A DNA stretch of 64,000 nt from Hominiventricola filiformis (GTDB taxonomy: Bacteria > Bacillota > Clostridia > Lachnospirales > Lachnospiraceae). Position 1 is the first letter of the stretch; each line of letters opens with the position of its first letter. Of this stretch, positions 25,137 to 34,111 are shown in pieces. The stretch is from positions 1-64,000 of the forward strand of contig NZ_JAJEPS010000004.1 of assembly GCF_020686965.1 (NCBI RefSeq). The letters run 5' to 3'. Position numbers and translations under genes: made by a program. A model generated the notes under the pieces. The model made no database searches and was not told where the DNA came from. It was given only the letters and a program-made list of their open reading frames with translations.

Positions 25137-26550
25137 AAATCTCCTCCCCTTCCGGAAAATGAATGGCAATCACTGTTCCTTTTCCCTGACGACTGAATAT
25201 TTTCCATCTTGCATGATGAAGTCCGATGATCCGGCTGCAAAGCGTCATACCAAGTCCTGCTCCGCCCTCTTTTCTGGCTCTTGACTTGTCTATCATATAA
25301 AAAGCTTCTGTAATTCTGGTTACTTCGTCCGGTGCCATGCCACAGCCGTTATCGCAGATACACAAAAAATATCCGTTTCTGCGGCATTTTCCAAGAATCC
25401 GAATCTCTCCATTCTCCGGCAGTGCCTTTCTTGCATTATCAAGAAGATTTACAAACAGAGAGAGCAGAAGATCTTTTTCCCCGAAAATCAGTCCGTCATC
25501 GCAGACCCTCTCTGCAGAAATATTCCGTTCCTTTCGTTTTTCTTCCGTAAGTATCTGCGCTTCCTCTAAAAGCTTGCGGACAGAAAAATAATGGTACTGG
25601 TATTGCTGATGTTCTGCTACAATCAGTTCCAACAATTTAAATGACAGACTTTCCAGGCGTTTTCCCTGCTGGAAAATATAGTTGGCTGCGTCCATGGTTT
25701 CTTCCCTGGTGCAGTCAATCGAACGGATCATATCCGCATACCCGATAATCGAAGTAAGCGGTGTCTTCAGTTCATGGGCAAAAGATGCAGTAAAATCTTC
25801 CTGCCGCTTCGCCTGCATAGTCAGCTCCTCGATCTTATCCGATAATGATACTGCCATCCGATTAAAATCTGCCGAAAGTTCTGCAACCTCATCGCTCCCG
25901 GAAACCGCCGCTCTGGCAGACAGATCCCCTTCTGTAAATCTGCGTGCCGTCTGTGACAGACTCGTTACTGAACGGGTCAGCATATGGCTGATAAAAAATA
26001 CCAGAAGCGTCACCATCACCGTCATGCCCATCATAACTGCCGTATACCAGTCATAGTAGCTTTCCCGCTCCTGATAAATATCTGAAATATTTGTCAGACT
26101 TTCCAACAGGTAAGTCTTTCCTCCCACAGTAGACCTGCAGGCATAGAGAAGCCATGTGGTATCTCCTGCCCGTTTTACCAGATAACTGCAGGGCTGCTCC
26201 TGACTTAGTACACTTAAAGGTTCCGTTCCGTCAATCTTACAGCTGTTTCTTTCATAGAGCAGGTCCTTGCTGCTGTTGTAGATGCGGTAGACATTACCGG
26301 AATCAGAAAGATTCTGTGTTACCGTTACTGCGATCACCTGTACCATGTTATCGGACAGGGTCTCCGGATTCATACTACTCAGGCTGGTTTCAAAGGCCAG
26401 CTGGTACATTCGGTTATCCCATTCTCCATCCTTCAGTGCTTTCTGATAGGACTGTTGAAAGGTCATCTGGATCATCCAGGTGCCAAAGAGGCCAAAAGCC
26501 AATAAAAATAATACAGTAAAGGAAAAATAGATTTTCCAGAAAAATTTCAT
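25120..26550 (-). CDS. Sensor histidine kinase
   Basis: 476-residue membrane kinase. TM1 is about residues 8-28, an extracytoplasmic sensor follows to about 170, and TM2 (AVMMGMTVMVTLLVFFISHM) spans about 171-190. After that come a HAMP segment, the H box with His259 in SFAHELKTPLTSIIGY, an N box (NLLDNARKALPENGEI) and G boxes (DNGCGMAPDEV, GGAGLGMTLCSRI). It is encoded 14 nt after its response regulator and overlaps the unknown membrane protein. The signal is unknown. Confidence 0.94.
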   Translation of the reverse strand: MKFFWKIYFSFTVLFLLAFGLFGTWMIQMTFQQSYQKALKDGEWDNRMYQLAFETSLSSMNPETLSDNMVQVIAVTVTQNLSDSGNVYRIYNSSKDLLYERNSCKIDGTEPLSVLSQEQPCSYLVKRAGDTTWLLYACRSTVGGKTYLLESLTNISDIYQERESYYDWYTAVMMGMTVMVTLLVFFISHMLTRSVTSLSQTARRFTEGDLSARAAVSGSDEVAELSADFNRMAVSLSDKIEELTMQAKRQEDFTASFAHELKTPLTSIIGYADMIRSIDCTREETMDAANYIFQQGKRLESLSFKLLELIVAEHQQYQYHYFSVRKLLEEAQILTEEKRKERNISAERVCDDGLIFGEKDLLLSLFVNLLDNARKALPENGEIRILGKCRRNGYFLCICDNGCGMAPDEVTRITEAFYMIDKSRARKEGGAGLGMTLCSRIIGLHHARWKIFSRQGKGTVIAIHFPEGEEIYDKED

Positions 26551-26564
26551 ATTCTGTTACTCCA

Positions 26565-27218
26565 TCAGGTTTCCAGACGATAGCCGATCTTGTAGACAGC
26601 ACAGATGTGTTTGTCCCAACCCAGTTTCTTCTTCAACCTCTGGACATGTAGGTCAATGGTCCGGCTGTCTCCGGTGTATTCTTTCTCCCACACCTGCTCA
26701 TAGATCACTTCCCGGTACAGAGCAATGTTAGGATTCCGGGCAAAGAACAATAATAGTTCGTATTCTTTCAGTGTCAGTAAGACCTGCTTTCCGTTCTGAG
26801 TTACTACTCTGGAAGAAAGATCAATCTCTACATCCAGAATCCGGATGGTTTTTCCGATTTTATTGTAGCGACGCATAACCGTCTCCACCCGCGCCAGCAA
26901 TTCCACAATCTCAAAGGGTTTGGAGATGTAGTCTTCCGCTCCCATCTTCAACCCTTTTACTTTATGTTCCGTTGTTCCCATGGCAGTGATGAAAATGACT
27001 GGAAGCTGCAGAGTTTTGGCATATTCCATCAGCTCATAGCCATTGATCTTCGGAAGCATGATATCCAGAAGCAGCAAATCAAAATGTCCGTTTTCCATCT
27101 GATCTGCCGCCTTTTCTCCGTCACAGGCACAGGTACACTCATACCCTGCCCTGGTCAGGTTTACACGGATCAGGTTTGCAATGGGTTCCTCATCCTCGGC
27201 AATCAATATTTTCAGCAT
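26565..27218 (-). CDS. OmpR/PhoB-type response regulator
   Basis: 217 residues. The receiver domain has the acidic pocket (IAEDEEP), phospho-acceptor Asp52 in LLLLDIMLPKING, Thr in VIFITAMGT and Lys in YISKPFE. The C-terminal winged helix has LTLKEYELLLFFARNPN and DSRTIDLHVQRLKKKLG. It is the first gene of the operon with the kinase and the membrane protein. It starts about 50 nt after the azlD remnant. Confidence 0.95.
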   Translation of the reverse strand: MLKILIAEDEEPIANLIRVNLTRAGYECTCACDGEKAADQMENGHFDLLLLDIMLPKINGYELMEYAKTLQLPVIFITAMGTTEHKVKGLKMGAEDYISKPFEIVELLARVETVMRRYNKIGKTIRILDVEIDLSSRVVTQNGKQVLLTLKEYELLLFFARNPNIALYREVIYEQVWEKEYTGDSRTIDLHVQRLKKKLGWDKHICAVYKIGYRLET

Positions 27219-27269
27219 TACACATCTTCTCCCCTTCTTCGTATCTGATCATCCTACAAAAAGTTTGCA

Positions 27270-27371
27270 TCAGAATTGTATCGTTTCAAATACCATCTGT
27301 ACCAGTGCCATATAAAGGATGGTTTCCAGAACGACAGCCATAATGGTAATAATCTGTTGTGTAATGGTCAT
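27270..27371 (-). pseudogene. azlD remnant
   Basis: The frame starts with an ATG overlapping the azlC stop (ATGA), as in intact azlCD pairs, and reads MTITQQIITIMAVVL like the N-terminus of AzlD. It loses similarity afterwards and stops after 33 residues, whereas AzlD is about 100. The other frames do not restore the lost part, so most of the gene is missing rather than merely frameshifted. Confidence 0.65.
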
Positions 27372-27952
27372 TTTTCTGCTGCCTCCATATCCATATATTT
27401 TCTTCCGATGAGAAAGCTTACCGTCATGAGGATCATAGATGGAATCATAAAGTTGTCACCGCCGAAAATTATCAGACAGATCACCGGGCAGACAAGGCCG
27501 ATGAGTGCCGGGCGGTGATCTTTATGCTCTTCCCACTGATTGACCAGCATGACCACAAAGAGAGCGGTCATGACGAATTCAATACCTTCTGTATTAAAAT
27601 GAATCACATATCCAAGCAATGCTCCCATGGTGGCACCGAACACCCAGTAGATCTGATTGAGAAGGTTTACAAAGAACATGAACCAGCCTTTGTCCACATC
27701 TTCCGGTGGCGTCACAGCTGAGTTAATGGTAAAGGATTCATCGCACATACCAAAGATCAGATAGGGCTTCTTCCATCCAGTATTCTTATACTTTTCCAGC
27801 ATAGATAATCCGTAGAACAGATGTCTTGCATTGACCATCAACGCCAGAAAAAAGGCCGCAATGGGATTAAAGGCCGACTTGACGATCCTTTCCGTAAACT
27901 TTATAATAAAATAAATTGTACATTCGTTCAATATTCTGAATGACCTTTTCAT
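27368..27952 (-). pseudogene. azlC remnant (branched-chain amino acid exporter subunit)
   Basis: The segment from SAFNPIAAFF onward is clear AzlC: LMVNARHLFYGLSMLEKY, KKPYLIFGMCDESFTIN, FNTEGIEFVMTALFVVMLVNQW, GLVCPVICLIIFGGDNF. Family members have about 75 residues with two membrane helices before the FNP motif. Here those are replaced by about 25 unrelated residues, and the longest frame uses an ATG at 27952 that overlaps the -10 box. The first helices and the GSMEF-type motif are absent, so the protein is probably non-functional. An intact azlCD pair lies at 47117-48140. Confidence 0.7.
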
Positions 27953-27979
27953 ATTACCTTGATATGATTTGTTTGTCAA
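27951..27979 (-). promoter_or_regulatory. Strong promoter of the decayed azlCD
   Basis: On the minus strand TTGACA (27979-27974), 17 bp, TAATAT (27956-27951). A symmetric TTCA-N6-TGAA element (27927-27940) lies just downstream and could be the operator of the divergent regulator. On the plus strand TATGAT (27963-27968) may be the -10 of the regulator gene. Confidence 0.6.
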
Positions 27980-28014
27980 CAGAGAAAATACAGCCACCAA
28001 AAAGGAGCTTTTCT

Positions 28015-28566
28015 ATGGATCTTGGAAAAATTATCGGCGAAAACCTGCGGCGATTGCGGACAGAACGGAATCTGTCCCTGGGGCAGCTGGCCAAAACTTC
28101 AGAAATCAGTAAAGGAATTTTGTCGGAAATTGAGAAAGGAAACAGCAATCCTACCATCAATACGATTCTGAAGATTGCCGATGGACTCAGCATTCCCTAT
28201 ACAGCTCTTCTGGAAGAGCCGCAGAAGGAATGTGATCTGGTTCGAAAGGAGGATACAGAGATTCAGCGGGATGATTTTGGGACTTACCGTCTCCGCTGTT
28301 ATTTTCCCTGCAGTTCCTCCCGGAATTTTGAGTATTTTCAAATGGAGCTGGATGCGGGATGTTCCCATACGTCTATCGGCCACCCGCCTAAGGCTCAGGA
28401 ATATCTCTATGTAATCCGTGGCACAGTGGCGCTTACGGCAGGCAGTGAAGAACATGTCCTGCATCCTGGCGACGCGTTACTGTTCGCCTCTTCCATTCCG
28501 CATGTCTATGAAAACCGAACCAATGAGACTGCGGAATGTATGATTATTAATTATTACGGGGGATAA
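28015..28566 (+). CDS. XRE family regulator with cupin domain
   Basis: 183 residues: an HTH (LRRLRTERNLSLGQLAKTSE, ISKGILSEIEKGNSNPTINT) followed by a C-terminal cupin barrel (GHPPKAQEYLYVIRGTVALT, HPGDALLFASSIPHVYEN). Such regulators often sense an amino acid and sit divergent to azlCD exporters, as here. ATG 28015 follows AAAGGAG; the open frame upstream to 27940 lies in the promoter. The regulator is intact although its probable target is decayed. Confidence 0.9.
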   Translation: MDLGKIIGENLRRLRTERNLSLGQLAKTSEISKGILSEIEKGNSNPTINTILKIADGLSIPYTALLEEPQKECDLVRKEDTEIQRDDFGTYRLRCYFPCSSSRNFEYFQMELDAGCSHTSIGHPPKAQEYLYVIRGTVALTAGSEEHVLHPGDALLFASSIPHVYENRTNETAECMIINYYGG

Positions 28567-28583
28567 AAGACGAAATATATCCG

Positions 28584-29456
28584 TCAGCCGCAGCCGTTGC
28601 AGCCACCACATACGGATGGTGCGGTTGCACATCCCCCCATTGCGGTTTCCCGAAGTTCCGCAGGAATTCGTTTTCCTACGGTATACATGACCTGAATCAT
28701 CTCATCCAGGGGAATCCTCTGTGGAATTCCTGCAAGGGTCATTTCCGCAGCAATCAGACTATTCGCTACACCTGCAGCATTCCGATTCTGGCAGGGATAT
28801 TCCACCAGTCCGCCTACTGGATCGCAGACCAATCCCAGCATGTTCATAAGTACCGTGGAAGCCGCATCGAGACATTGTCCTGGTGTTCCGCCCATGAGTT
28901 CGACTGCTGCAGATGCTGCCATGGCGGATGCCACACCAACCTCTGCCTGGCATCCGCCCACTGCTCCGGCTACCGTTGCATTTCTCATAGCCAGATAGCC
29001 TACAGCTCCGGCATTAAAAAGCACTTTTATCATTTGTTCATCAGAAAATCCATATATTTCCTGAAACGCAAGCATGAGCCCCGGCACAATCCCTGCTGAG
29101 CCTGCCGTAGGTGCTGCCACAATAAGACCCATGGAAGAGTTCGTCTCCAGCACCGCCATGGCATATGTGATGGCCTTTTCAAGAATCGGTCCGCACAGAC
29201 CTTTTCCGGCTGCCTGGTGTTCGGATAACTTTCTCGCTTCGCCTCCAATGAGTCCGCCCATAGATTTCACCGGAGTCTTAACAGGCGTTCGAGCAGAATC
29301 CCTCATAATATGGAATGCTTTTTCCATACGAGCCAGCGCTTCGATCTCTGAAATCTCTCCCAGCTCGATCTCCCTTTTCAGCATAATATCCGAAATGCTG
29401 CTTCCTGCTTCTTCACAGAGATGAAGGAGTTCTTTTGCATTCTTAAAATCCATCAT
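28584..29456 (-). CDS. sdaAA: L-serine dehydratase, iron-sulfur-dependent, alpha subunit
   Basis: Deaminates L-serine to pyruvate and ammonia with an oxygen-labile [4Fe-4S] cluster. About 290 residues, with the family blocks GGLIGGEARKL, VAAPTAGSAGIVPG, GAVGGCQAEVGVASAMAA and LVCDPVGGLVEYPCQNRN, and the Cys cluster ligands. The C-terminus ends in a Cys-rich GGCNGCG tail. Among TTG and two ATG codons, the ATG at 29456 with GGAG nine nt upstream was preferred. It is last in an operon after sdaAB and the transporter. Confidence 0.95.
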   Translation of the reverse strand: MMDFKNAKELLHLCEEAGSSISDIMLKREIELGEISEIEALARMEKAFHIMRDSARTPVKTPVKSMGGLIGGEARKLSEHQAAGKGLCGPILEKAITYAMAVLETNSSMGLIVAAPTAGSAGIVPGLMLAFQEIYGFSDEQMIKVLFNAGAVGYLAMRNATVAGAVGGCQAEVGVASAMAASAAVELMGGTPGQCLDAASTVLMNMLGLVCDPVGGLVEYPCQNRNAAGVANSLIAAEMTLAGIPQRIPLDEMIQVMYTVGKRIPAELRETAMGGCATAPSVCGGCNGCG

Positions 29457-29472
29457 CAACCTCTTCTCCTCT

Positions 29473-30141
29473 CTAAGGCTGTACGATCATGACATCATGG
29501 ACATGTTCATTCTTCAGAAGTTCTTCCCGAATATTTTCAGGAAGATGACCATCAGATTCTACAATCGTGTAAGCAACATTTCCCTTTCCTTCCCGAAAAA
29601 GACGCATAAAAGCAATGTTGACGTTTCGGTCACTTAAAGCCTTCGTAATATGAGCAACAACACCGGGACGATCTTTTTGAATGACGATGACCGCACTGTA
29701 TTCGCCCGTAAAATCTACCTGAACCTTGTTGATACGCGAAATACGTACCTTGCCTCCGCCCAGTGATTCACCGCGAACCGTCATCTCCTGACCTGCCTTA
29801 TTTACCATATGAATATCGACGGTGTTAGGATGCACATCTGTCTCTTCTTCATCGGGCAGAAATGTGAATGCAATACCTTCTGTTTCTGCAATTTCAAAAG
29901 AATTCCGTATCCGCATATCATCGGTAGTAAATCCCATGATTCCGCCCAGCAGTGCCCGGTCTGTACCGTGTCCCCGATAGGTTCTGGCAAAAGAACCATA
30001 GAGCGTAAAATCCACCTGTATGAGTGGTCCTGTAATCATCTTCTGTGCCAGATAAGCAATCTTTGCCGCTCCGGCAGTATGAGAACTGGAAGGTCCGATC
30101 ATATTCGGTCCTAACACATCAAAGACACTGATAAAGGACAT
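29473..30141 (-). CDS. sdaAB: L-serine dehydratase, beta subunit
   Basis: 222 residues. The serine dehydratase beta domain has the signature DVLGPNMIGPSSSHTAGAAK and FYGSFA-like TLYGSFARTYRGHGTDRALL. A C-terminal ACT domain (YSAVIVIQKDRPGVVAHITK, then NVNIAFMRLFREGKGN) probably senses serine. It starts two nt after the symporter gene and is followed by sdaAA, so uptake and deamination are co-expressed. Confidence 0.95.
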   Translation of the reverse strand: MSFISVFDVLGPNMIGPSSSHTAGAAKIAYLAQKMITGPLIQVDFTLYGSFARTYRGHGTDRALLGGIMGFTTDDMRIRNSFEIAETEGIAFTFLPDEEETDVHPNTVDIHMVNKAGQEMTVRGESLGGGKVRISRINKVQVDFTGEYSAVIVIQKDRPGVVAHITKALSDRNVNIAFMRLFREGKGNVAYTIVESDGHLPENIREELLKNEHVHDVMIVQP

Positions 30142-30142
30142 C

Positions 30143-31354
30143 CTATGCCTCCTTAACGATAAATTTGTGATAAATCGTGTCTACAATCACACCGATGGCA
30201 TTGTCACCGGATACATTGCAGGCAGTTCCAAAGGAATCCTGAGTGATGTAAAGTGCCACCATAATTGCACAGATCGGGCCGTTAGGATCACCTGCTTCTG
30301 CACCGAAGATCATATACAGGAACGGAAGAGCAGTCATAATAGAACCGCCTGGAGCGCCCGGAGAAGCCACCATGGCAATACCAAGGGTCATAATAAATGG
30401 AATCACAGTGGACAGACTGATGGGCAGCTGATTCATCAGGCAGACAGCGGTTGCACAGGCAGTGATGGTAATCATAGAACCTGCCATATGAATGTTGGCA
30501 CACAGCGGGACTACAAAATTACGGATCTGTTCACAGACACCATCGGTTTCTGCACACTGCAGATTCACCGGAATGGTTGCCGCAGAAGACTGGGTTCCTA
30601 ATGCAGTAGTATACCCTGGAATCTGATTTTTGATTAATGTCAAAGGATTCTTCTTACTTACTGCACCTGCAATGCAGAACTGGATGGCAATGCAGATCAG
30701 ATGCATGATGATGACCACAAGGAAGACTTTCCAGAGAATGCTCAAAATAGCGAAGGTCTTGCCGGATTTGGTCATGTCCACAAAAGTACCGCAGATGTAC
30801 AATGGAAGCAGCGGAATGATCACCGTATGAAGTACCTTGTCAATAATTTTGGAAAAATCACCGATGCCGTTATAAAGGCTGTTTCCCAACTCTTTTCCTC
30901 TCATGGTAGACAGGCAGAGTCCGAGAACGAAAGCCAGTGCCACTGCGGACAGGGTATCTAATACCGGTTCCAGTGAAATGGAAAAATAAGAACTTAAAGA
31001 AGCATCTGCGGTTGCCGCGATCTGCTCCAGTGCCCCCGCACTCATAAAACTCGGAAACAGATTGTCAGCTACCAGGAAGGAAGCGGTTCCTGCGATCAGT
31101 GTAGAACCATAAGCAATCGCTACGGTGATCAGTAAAAGTTTACCTGCACCCTGAGACAGATCCGCGATTCCCATAGTGACATAAGCTAGGATCATCAGCG
31201 GAATGACGAATTTTAAAAATGTACTGAAAAGTCCGGATAATGTGACAACCAGACGGCAGAAGCCTTCTGGCAGAAACTGCCCGATCAGAATACCGAGCAC
31301 GATCGCAATGATCAGTTTGGGAACCAGTCCTAGTTTTCGTTTGTTTTCTCTCAT
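30143..31354 (-). CDS. Dicarboxylate/amino acid:cation symporter, serine/threonine (SstT-like)
   Basis: About 403 residues of the DAACS family. Multiple helices, the GTQSSAATIPVN re-entrant hairpin 1 region, the HMAGSMITITACATAV helix, and the conserved MVASPGAPGGSIMTALPF plus DSFGTACNVSGDNAIGVIVD C-terminal motifs are visible. The TTG at 31369 is in frame, but ATG 31354 has GGAGGG at good spacing. Because the two serine dehydratase genes follow directly, serine (and perhaps threonine) uptake is the most likely role; the family also includes glutamate and aspartate carriers. Confidence 0.9.
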   Translation of the reverse strand: MRENKRKLGLVPKLIIAIVLGILIGQFLPEGFCRLVVTLSGLFSTFLKFVIPLMILAYVTMGIADLSQGAGKLLLITVAIAYGSTLIAGTASFLVADNLFPSFMSAGALEQIAATADASLSSYFSISLEPVLDTLSAVALAFVLGLCLSTMRGKELGNSLYNGIGDFSKIIDKVLHTVIIPLLPLYICGTFVDMTKSGKTFAILSILWKVFLVVIIMHLICIAIQFCIAGAVSKKNPLTLIKNQIPGYTTALGTQSSAATIPVNLQCAETDGVCEQIRNFVVPLCANIHMAGSMITITACATAVCLMNQLPISLSTVIPFIMTLGIAMVASPGAPGGSIMTALPFLYMIFGAEAGDPNGPICAIMVALYITQDSFGTACNVSGDNAIGVIVDTIYHKFIVKEA

Positions 31355-31414
31355 GTTTGTACCCTCCAAATTTTCCCCTTTGTATGGTTTGCCATAAAAG
31401 GCAGTTACTTCCAG

Positions 31415-31443
31415 AGTATATCACGGGAAGATGCTGCAATCAA
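31415..31443 (-). promoter_or_regulatory. Promoter of the serine uptake/deamination operon
   Basis: Minus strand: TTGATT (31443-31438), 17 bp, TATACT (31420-31415), about 60 nt upstream of the symporter ATG. Confidence 0.6.
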
Positions 31444-31492
31444 ACTCATACATTTCATATATAAGATGAATAATTTTCACAATAAAAAGCGC

Positions 31493-31523
31493 AAAAAAAG
31501 CCGGGAACTAAAAAGCTCCCAGC
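31493..31523 (-). terminator. Terminator of the AEC transporter gene
   Basis: Minus strand GCTGGGAGC pairs with GTTCCCGGC (with G-T pairs) and seven T follow. The stem overlaps the last codons of the gene. Confidence 0.8.
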
Positions 31524-32449
31524 TGTTTAAACAGGAAAATCCACCCGCAGATGGTAATGCAGGACAGCAGTGACGTGATGATCAAACATCCTGCCGCCAG
31601 TTCCCCGTTACTGTCCATCTGCTGTGCCATCGTATAACCAGATACCGCACAGGGTGCACCGAACATAATAATCAACAGTGCCAGCTGAAGATCCCGAAGG
31701 CCAAGCAGATATCCTGCCGTCAAAGCAAGACCCGGACTGACAATCAGTTTGCCCACCGCTCCAATGACCAGATTCTTACTGTTTTCCCGGATACTTCCAA
31801 GCCGGAATGTAGCTCCCATGATCATCAGCGCAATCGTAGATGCCGCAGACGACACCTGGCTCATGGGGGTTGCCAGGATCGCCGGAAGCTGCAACCGGAA
31901 ACCCGCCGCGATCAGACCTGCTCCCGCACCAAGAATCATGGGATTGGTGATGATCCGCTTCAGTATTGTTGACACATGTAGTGTTCCGCCTCGAAATACT
32001 TCCAGTGTCACTACTGCCAGTGTATTATAGATAGGGATGATAAATGCTACCATAATCGTCGTCAGTCCCAGCGCCTCTTCTCCCATCAGATTTTTCATAA
32101 TCGGAATTCCCATCAGGACAAAATTGCTCCGATAAATAGCCTGAATTAAGGCACCTCTGTTGTAATTCTCTTTTTCTGTCAGAAGAGTCACCACAACACC
32201 CAGACCGTATACAATGAACAGCATCACCACACAAAACGCAATATACCGCGGAATGATTACTCCTGAAAAATCCGCAGAATAAATATTATAAAACATCATG
32301 ATTGGAAACATGATTTCAAAGACTGCTTTATTGGCATGGTTGAGCTCTGTATCCGTCATAATATGAAACTGTCTTCCTCCCATTCCCAGAAGAATCAGCA
32401 GAAAGGTTGGTATGACTGCTTTTACTGCAATGATAAAATTCGATAACAT
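31508..32449 (-). CDS. AEC family transporter (auxin efflux carrier-like)
   Basis: 313 residues, about ten predicted helices in two inverted halves, with the conserved N-rich first-half motif (HANKAVFEIMFPIMMFYNIY) and the second-half GAPCAVSGYTMAQQMDSN. Bacterial members export or exchange organic acids or amino acids such as malate; the substrate here is not evident. It is monocistronic with its own terminator, between the serine operon and the NUDIX gene. Confidence 0.92.
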   Translation of the reverse strand: MLSNFIIAVKAVIPTFLLILLGMGGRQFHIMTDTELNHANKAVFEIMFPIMMFYNIYSADFSGVIIPRYIAFCVVMLFIVYGLGVVVTLLTEKENYNRGALIQAIYRSNFVLMGIPIMKNLMGEEALGLTTIMVAFIIPIYNTLAVVTLEVFRGGTLHVSTILKRIITNPMILGAGAGLIAAGFRLQLPAILATPMSQVSSAASTIALMIMGATFRLGSIRENSKNLVIGAVGKLIVSPGLALTAGYLLGLRDLQLALLIIMFGAPCAVSGYTMAQQMDSNGELAAGCLIITSLLSCITICGWIFLFKQLGAF

Positions 32450-32484
32450 CGTTTCATTCTCCCACTTATAACTTTTCTGTATAC

Positions 32485-32519
32485 AAAAGGGGAAGTGCCT
32501 GACAGCACTTCCCCTTTTT
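32485..32519 (-). terminator. Terminator after the NUDIX gene
   Basis: GGGGAAGTGC (32489-32498) pairs perfectly with GCACTTCCCC (32505-32514), flanked by an A run and a T run. It ends the long ribosome/GTPase block. Confidence 0.9.
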
Positions 32520-32521
32520 CT

Positions 32522-33142
32522 CTATCTGAGAAAATAAAATGGATCTTCCGTCGTATGGCACAGGAAATGCATCAGTAAATAACCACAGTTAATCGACACA
32601 TTCTCTTCTTTCAGAATTCTGCGGACTTCCTTCCGATCTGCAATGATAACTTCCAGATCCTCATTATCCTCAAGCCCTTCTTTGGATATCTTCCCTGACG
32701 CATACCCATATACGGTAGCACAGGACTCATCCGTCATCCCAATGGTCGTAAACAGAGGTTTCGAGTACATTTCATCTGCTTTCACCGGTGTAAAATCAAG
32801 ACCCGTTTCTTCTTTCAGTTCTCTGGCTCCAGCCTGACCGTATGTCTCTCCCGCATCCACCAGCCCTGCCGGAAATTCATAAACATAATCATCTACAGAA
32901 AACCTGTACTGGCGTACCATTACCACTTTATCCCTCTTAGGACCATACAGTGCATAGATAATCACTCCATCCGGTTTATTTTTATGCGTCTTCAGCTTCA
33001 GTTCCTCTATGGATGCGCCGCGGGACGCAATATGATAGATACCCTGTCCCCCAACTTTGTTTTCATACTGAAGGTCGTACATATTCAGAAAACGGTTATC
33101 CGTCTTCTTCTCTACAGAAAGAATGTGATCATGTTTTTCCAT
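32522..33142 (-). CDS. NUDIX hydrolase (ADP-ribose pyrophosphatase-like)
   Basis: 206 residues. The Nudix box is complete in GLVDAGETYGQAGARELKEE followed by TGLDF (pattern G-x5-E-x7-REL-x-EE-x-G). The flanking pattern (VVMVRQYRFSVDDYVYEFPA) resembles ADP-ribose pyrophosphatases that hydrolyse nucleoside-diphosphate sugars. It is 2 nt after rsfS and last in the block. Exact substrate is inferred only from the family. Confidence 0.9.
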   Translation of the reverse strand: MEKHDHILSVEKKTDNRFLNMYDLQYENKVGGQGIYHIASRGASIEELKLKTHKNKPDGVIIYALYGPKRDKVVMVRQYRFSVDDYVYEFPAGLVDAGETYGQAGARELKEETGLDFTPVKADEMYSKPLFTTIGMTDESCATVYGYASGKISKEGLEDNEDLEVIIADRKEVRRILKEENVSINCGYLLMHFLCHTTEDPFYFLR

Positions 33143-33143
33143 T

Positions 33144-33506
33144 TTATGCCTCTAATTCTTCTTCCGAAACTACCTTTCCATCTCTCCAGATTCTCTCCAA
33201 ATCATAGAACAGACGGTTTTCTTCATCAAAGATATGAACAATAATATCCTGATAATCCATCAAGATCCAGTTTGCAGTCTGATATCCTTCGATCTGTTTC
33301 TGCTCATATCCTGCTTTGTAAAGACGCTCTTCTACTTCATCTGCCATGGCCTGCACCTGATTTCGGTTGCTGCCAGATGCAATAATAAAGTAGTCTGCAA
33401 GTACGGATACATCTGAAATATCAAGAATTTTGATATCGTTTGCTTTTTTTTCTTCCAGACCTGCGATTGCAAGCTTTGCCATTTCCTTTGAGTTTTTTAA
33501 TACCAT
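33144..33506 (-). CDS. rsfS: Ribosome silencing factor RsfS
   Basis: 120 residues. Binds L14 and blocks joining of the ribosomal subunits in slow growth. The family pattern is clear: DIKILDISDVSVLADYFIIA, SGSNRNQVQAMADEVEERL, EGYQTANWILMDYQDIIVHI and FDEENRLFYDLERIW. GAGGAGG is seven nt before the ATG. It follows yqeK in the usual nadD-yqeK-rsfS order. Confidence 0.96.
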   Translation of the reverse strand: MVLKNSKEMAKLAIAGLEEKKANDIKILDISDVSVLADYFIIASGSNRNQVQAMADEVEERLYKAGYEQKQIEGYQTANWILMDYQDIIVHIFDEENRLFYDLERIWRDGKVVSEEELEA

Positions 33507-33518
33507 AAGTTTCCTCCT

Positions 33519-34099
33519 CTATGGTTGTATCTGATTTTTATAAAAATCATAAGTTGCTTTCGTCATCGTATCCACCTCGTCCGGTGAATCTCCGAGATAA
33601 TTCAGAGTATCTCCGAGAATCTTGAGTAGTGCCTGATCCAGATCTACAAATGCCATTTTCCGGACTTCTTTCAGATTTGGTGCTTTATCCCTTTTAGGTT
33701 CAATATAATCAGCCACATATACAATCTTCTCCAGAAGTGTCATGTCCGGTTTTCCGGTCGTATGCCAGCGAATGGCACTTAACACTTCCTGATCTTCAAT
33801 GTCATATTTTTTTCGGCAAGGAGGGCTCCTACCTTCGCATGGAGCATAAATGGATTTTTCTGCTCGATCTCCGTAATCTCAAGTCCATGCTTTTCTGCTA
33901 CTTTCAGTTTCTTGGCATTCGGCATACACTTTGCACAGTCATGCATCAGACCAGCCAGTAATGCTTTGTCAAGATCGCACTCATACCGCATGGCAAGCGC
34001 TCCAGCTGTATACATCACGCCAAGGGTATGCTCATAACGGCTTTCGTCCATGTTTTTCTTCAGATCACGTTTTAAATCTCTGATACAGATTGCATCCAT
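33519..34099 (-). pseudogene. yqeK: yqeK, HD-domain diadenosine tetraphosphatase, split by a -1 frameshift
   Basis: YqeK hydrolyses Ap4A symmetrically. The first part (MDAICIRDLKRDLKKNMD, HTLGV, LLAGLMHDCAKCMP) runs from 34099 to a stop at 33779. The second part (VLSAIRWHTTGKPDMTLLEK, IVYVADYIEPKRD) is in the -1 frame and ends at 33519. The switch falls at a run of seven A on the coding strand (plus 33807-33813). One more A, or a -1 slip on A-AAA-AAT, gives EKKYDIEDQEVLSAIRWHTT and a full-length protein of about 193 residues. This may be a real mutation, slippage, or a homopolymer sequencing error. Confidence 0.85.
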
Positions 34100-34111
34100 G
34101 TTTTTCCCTCC

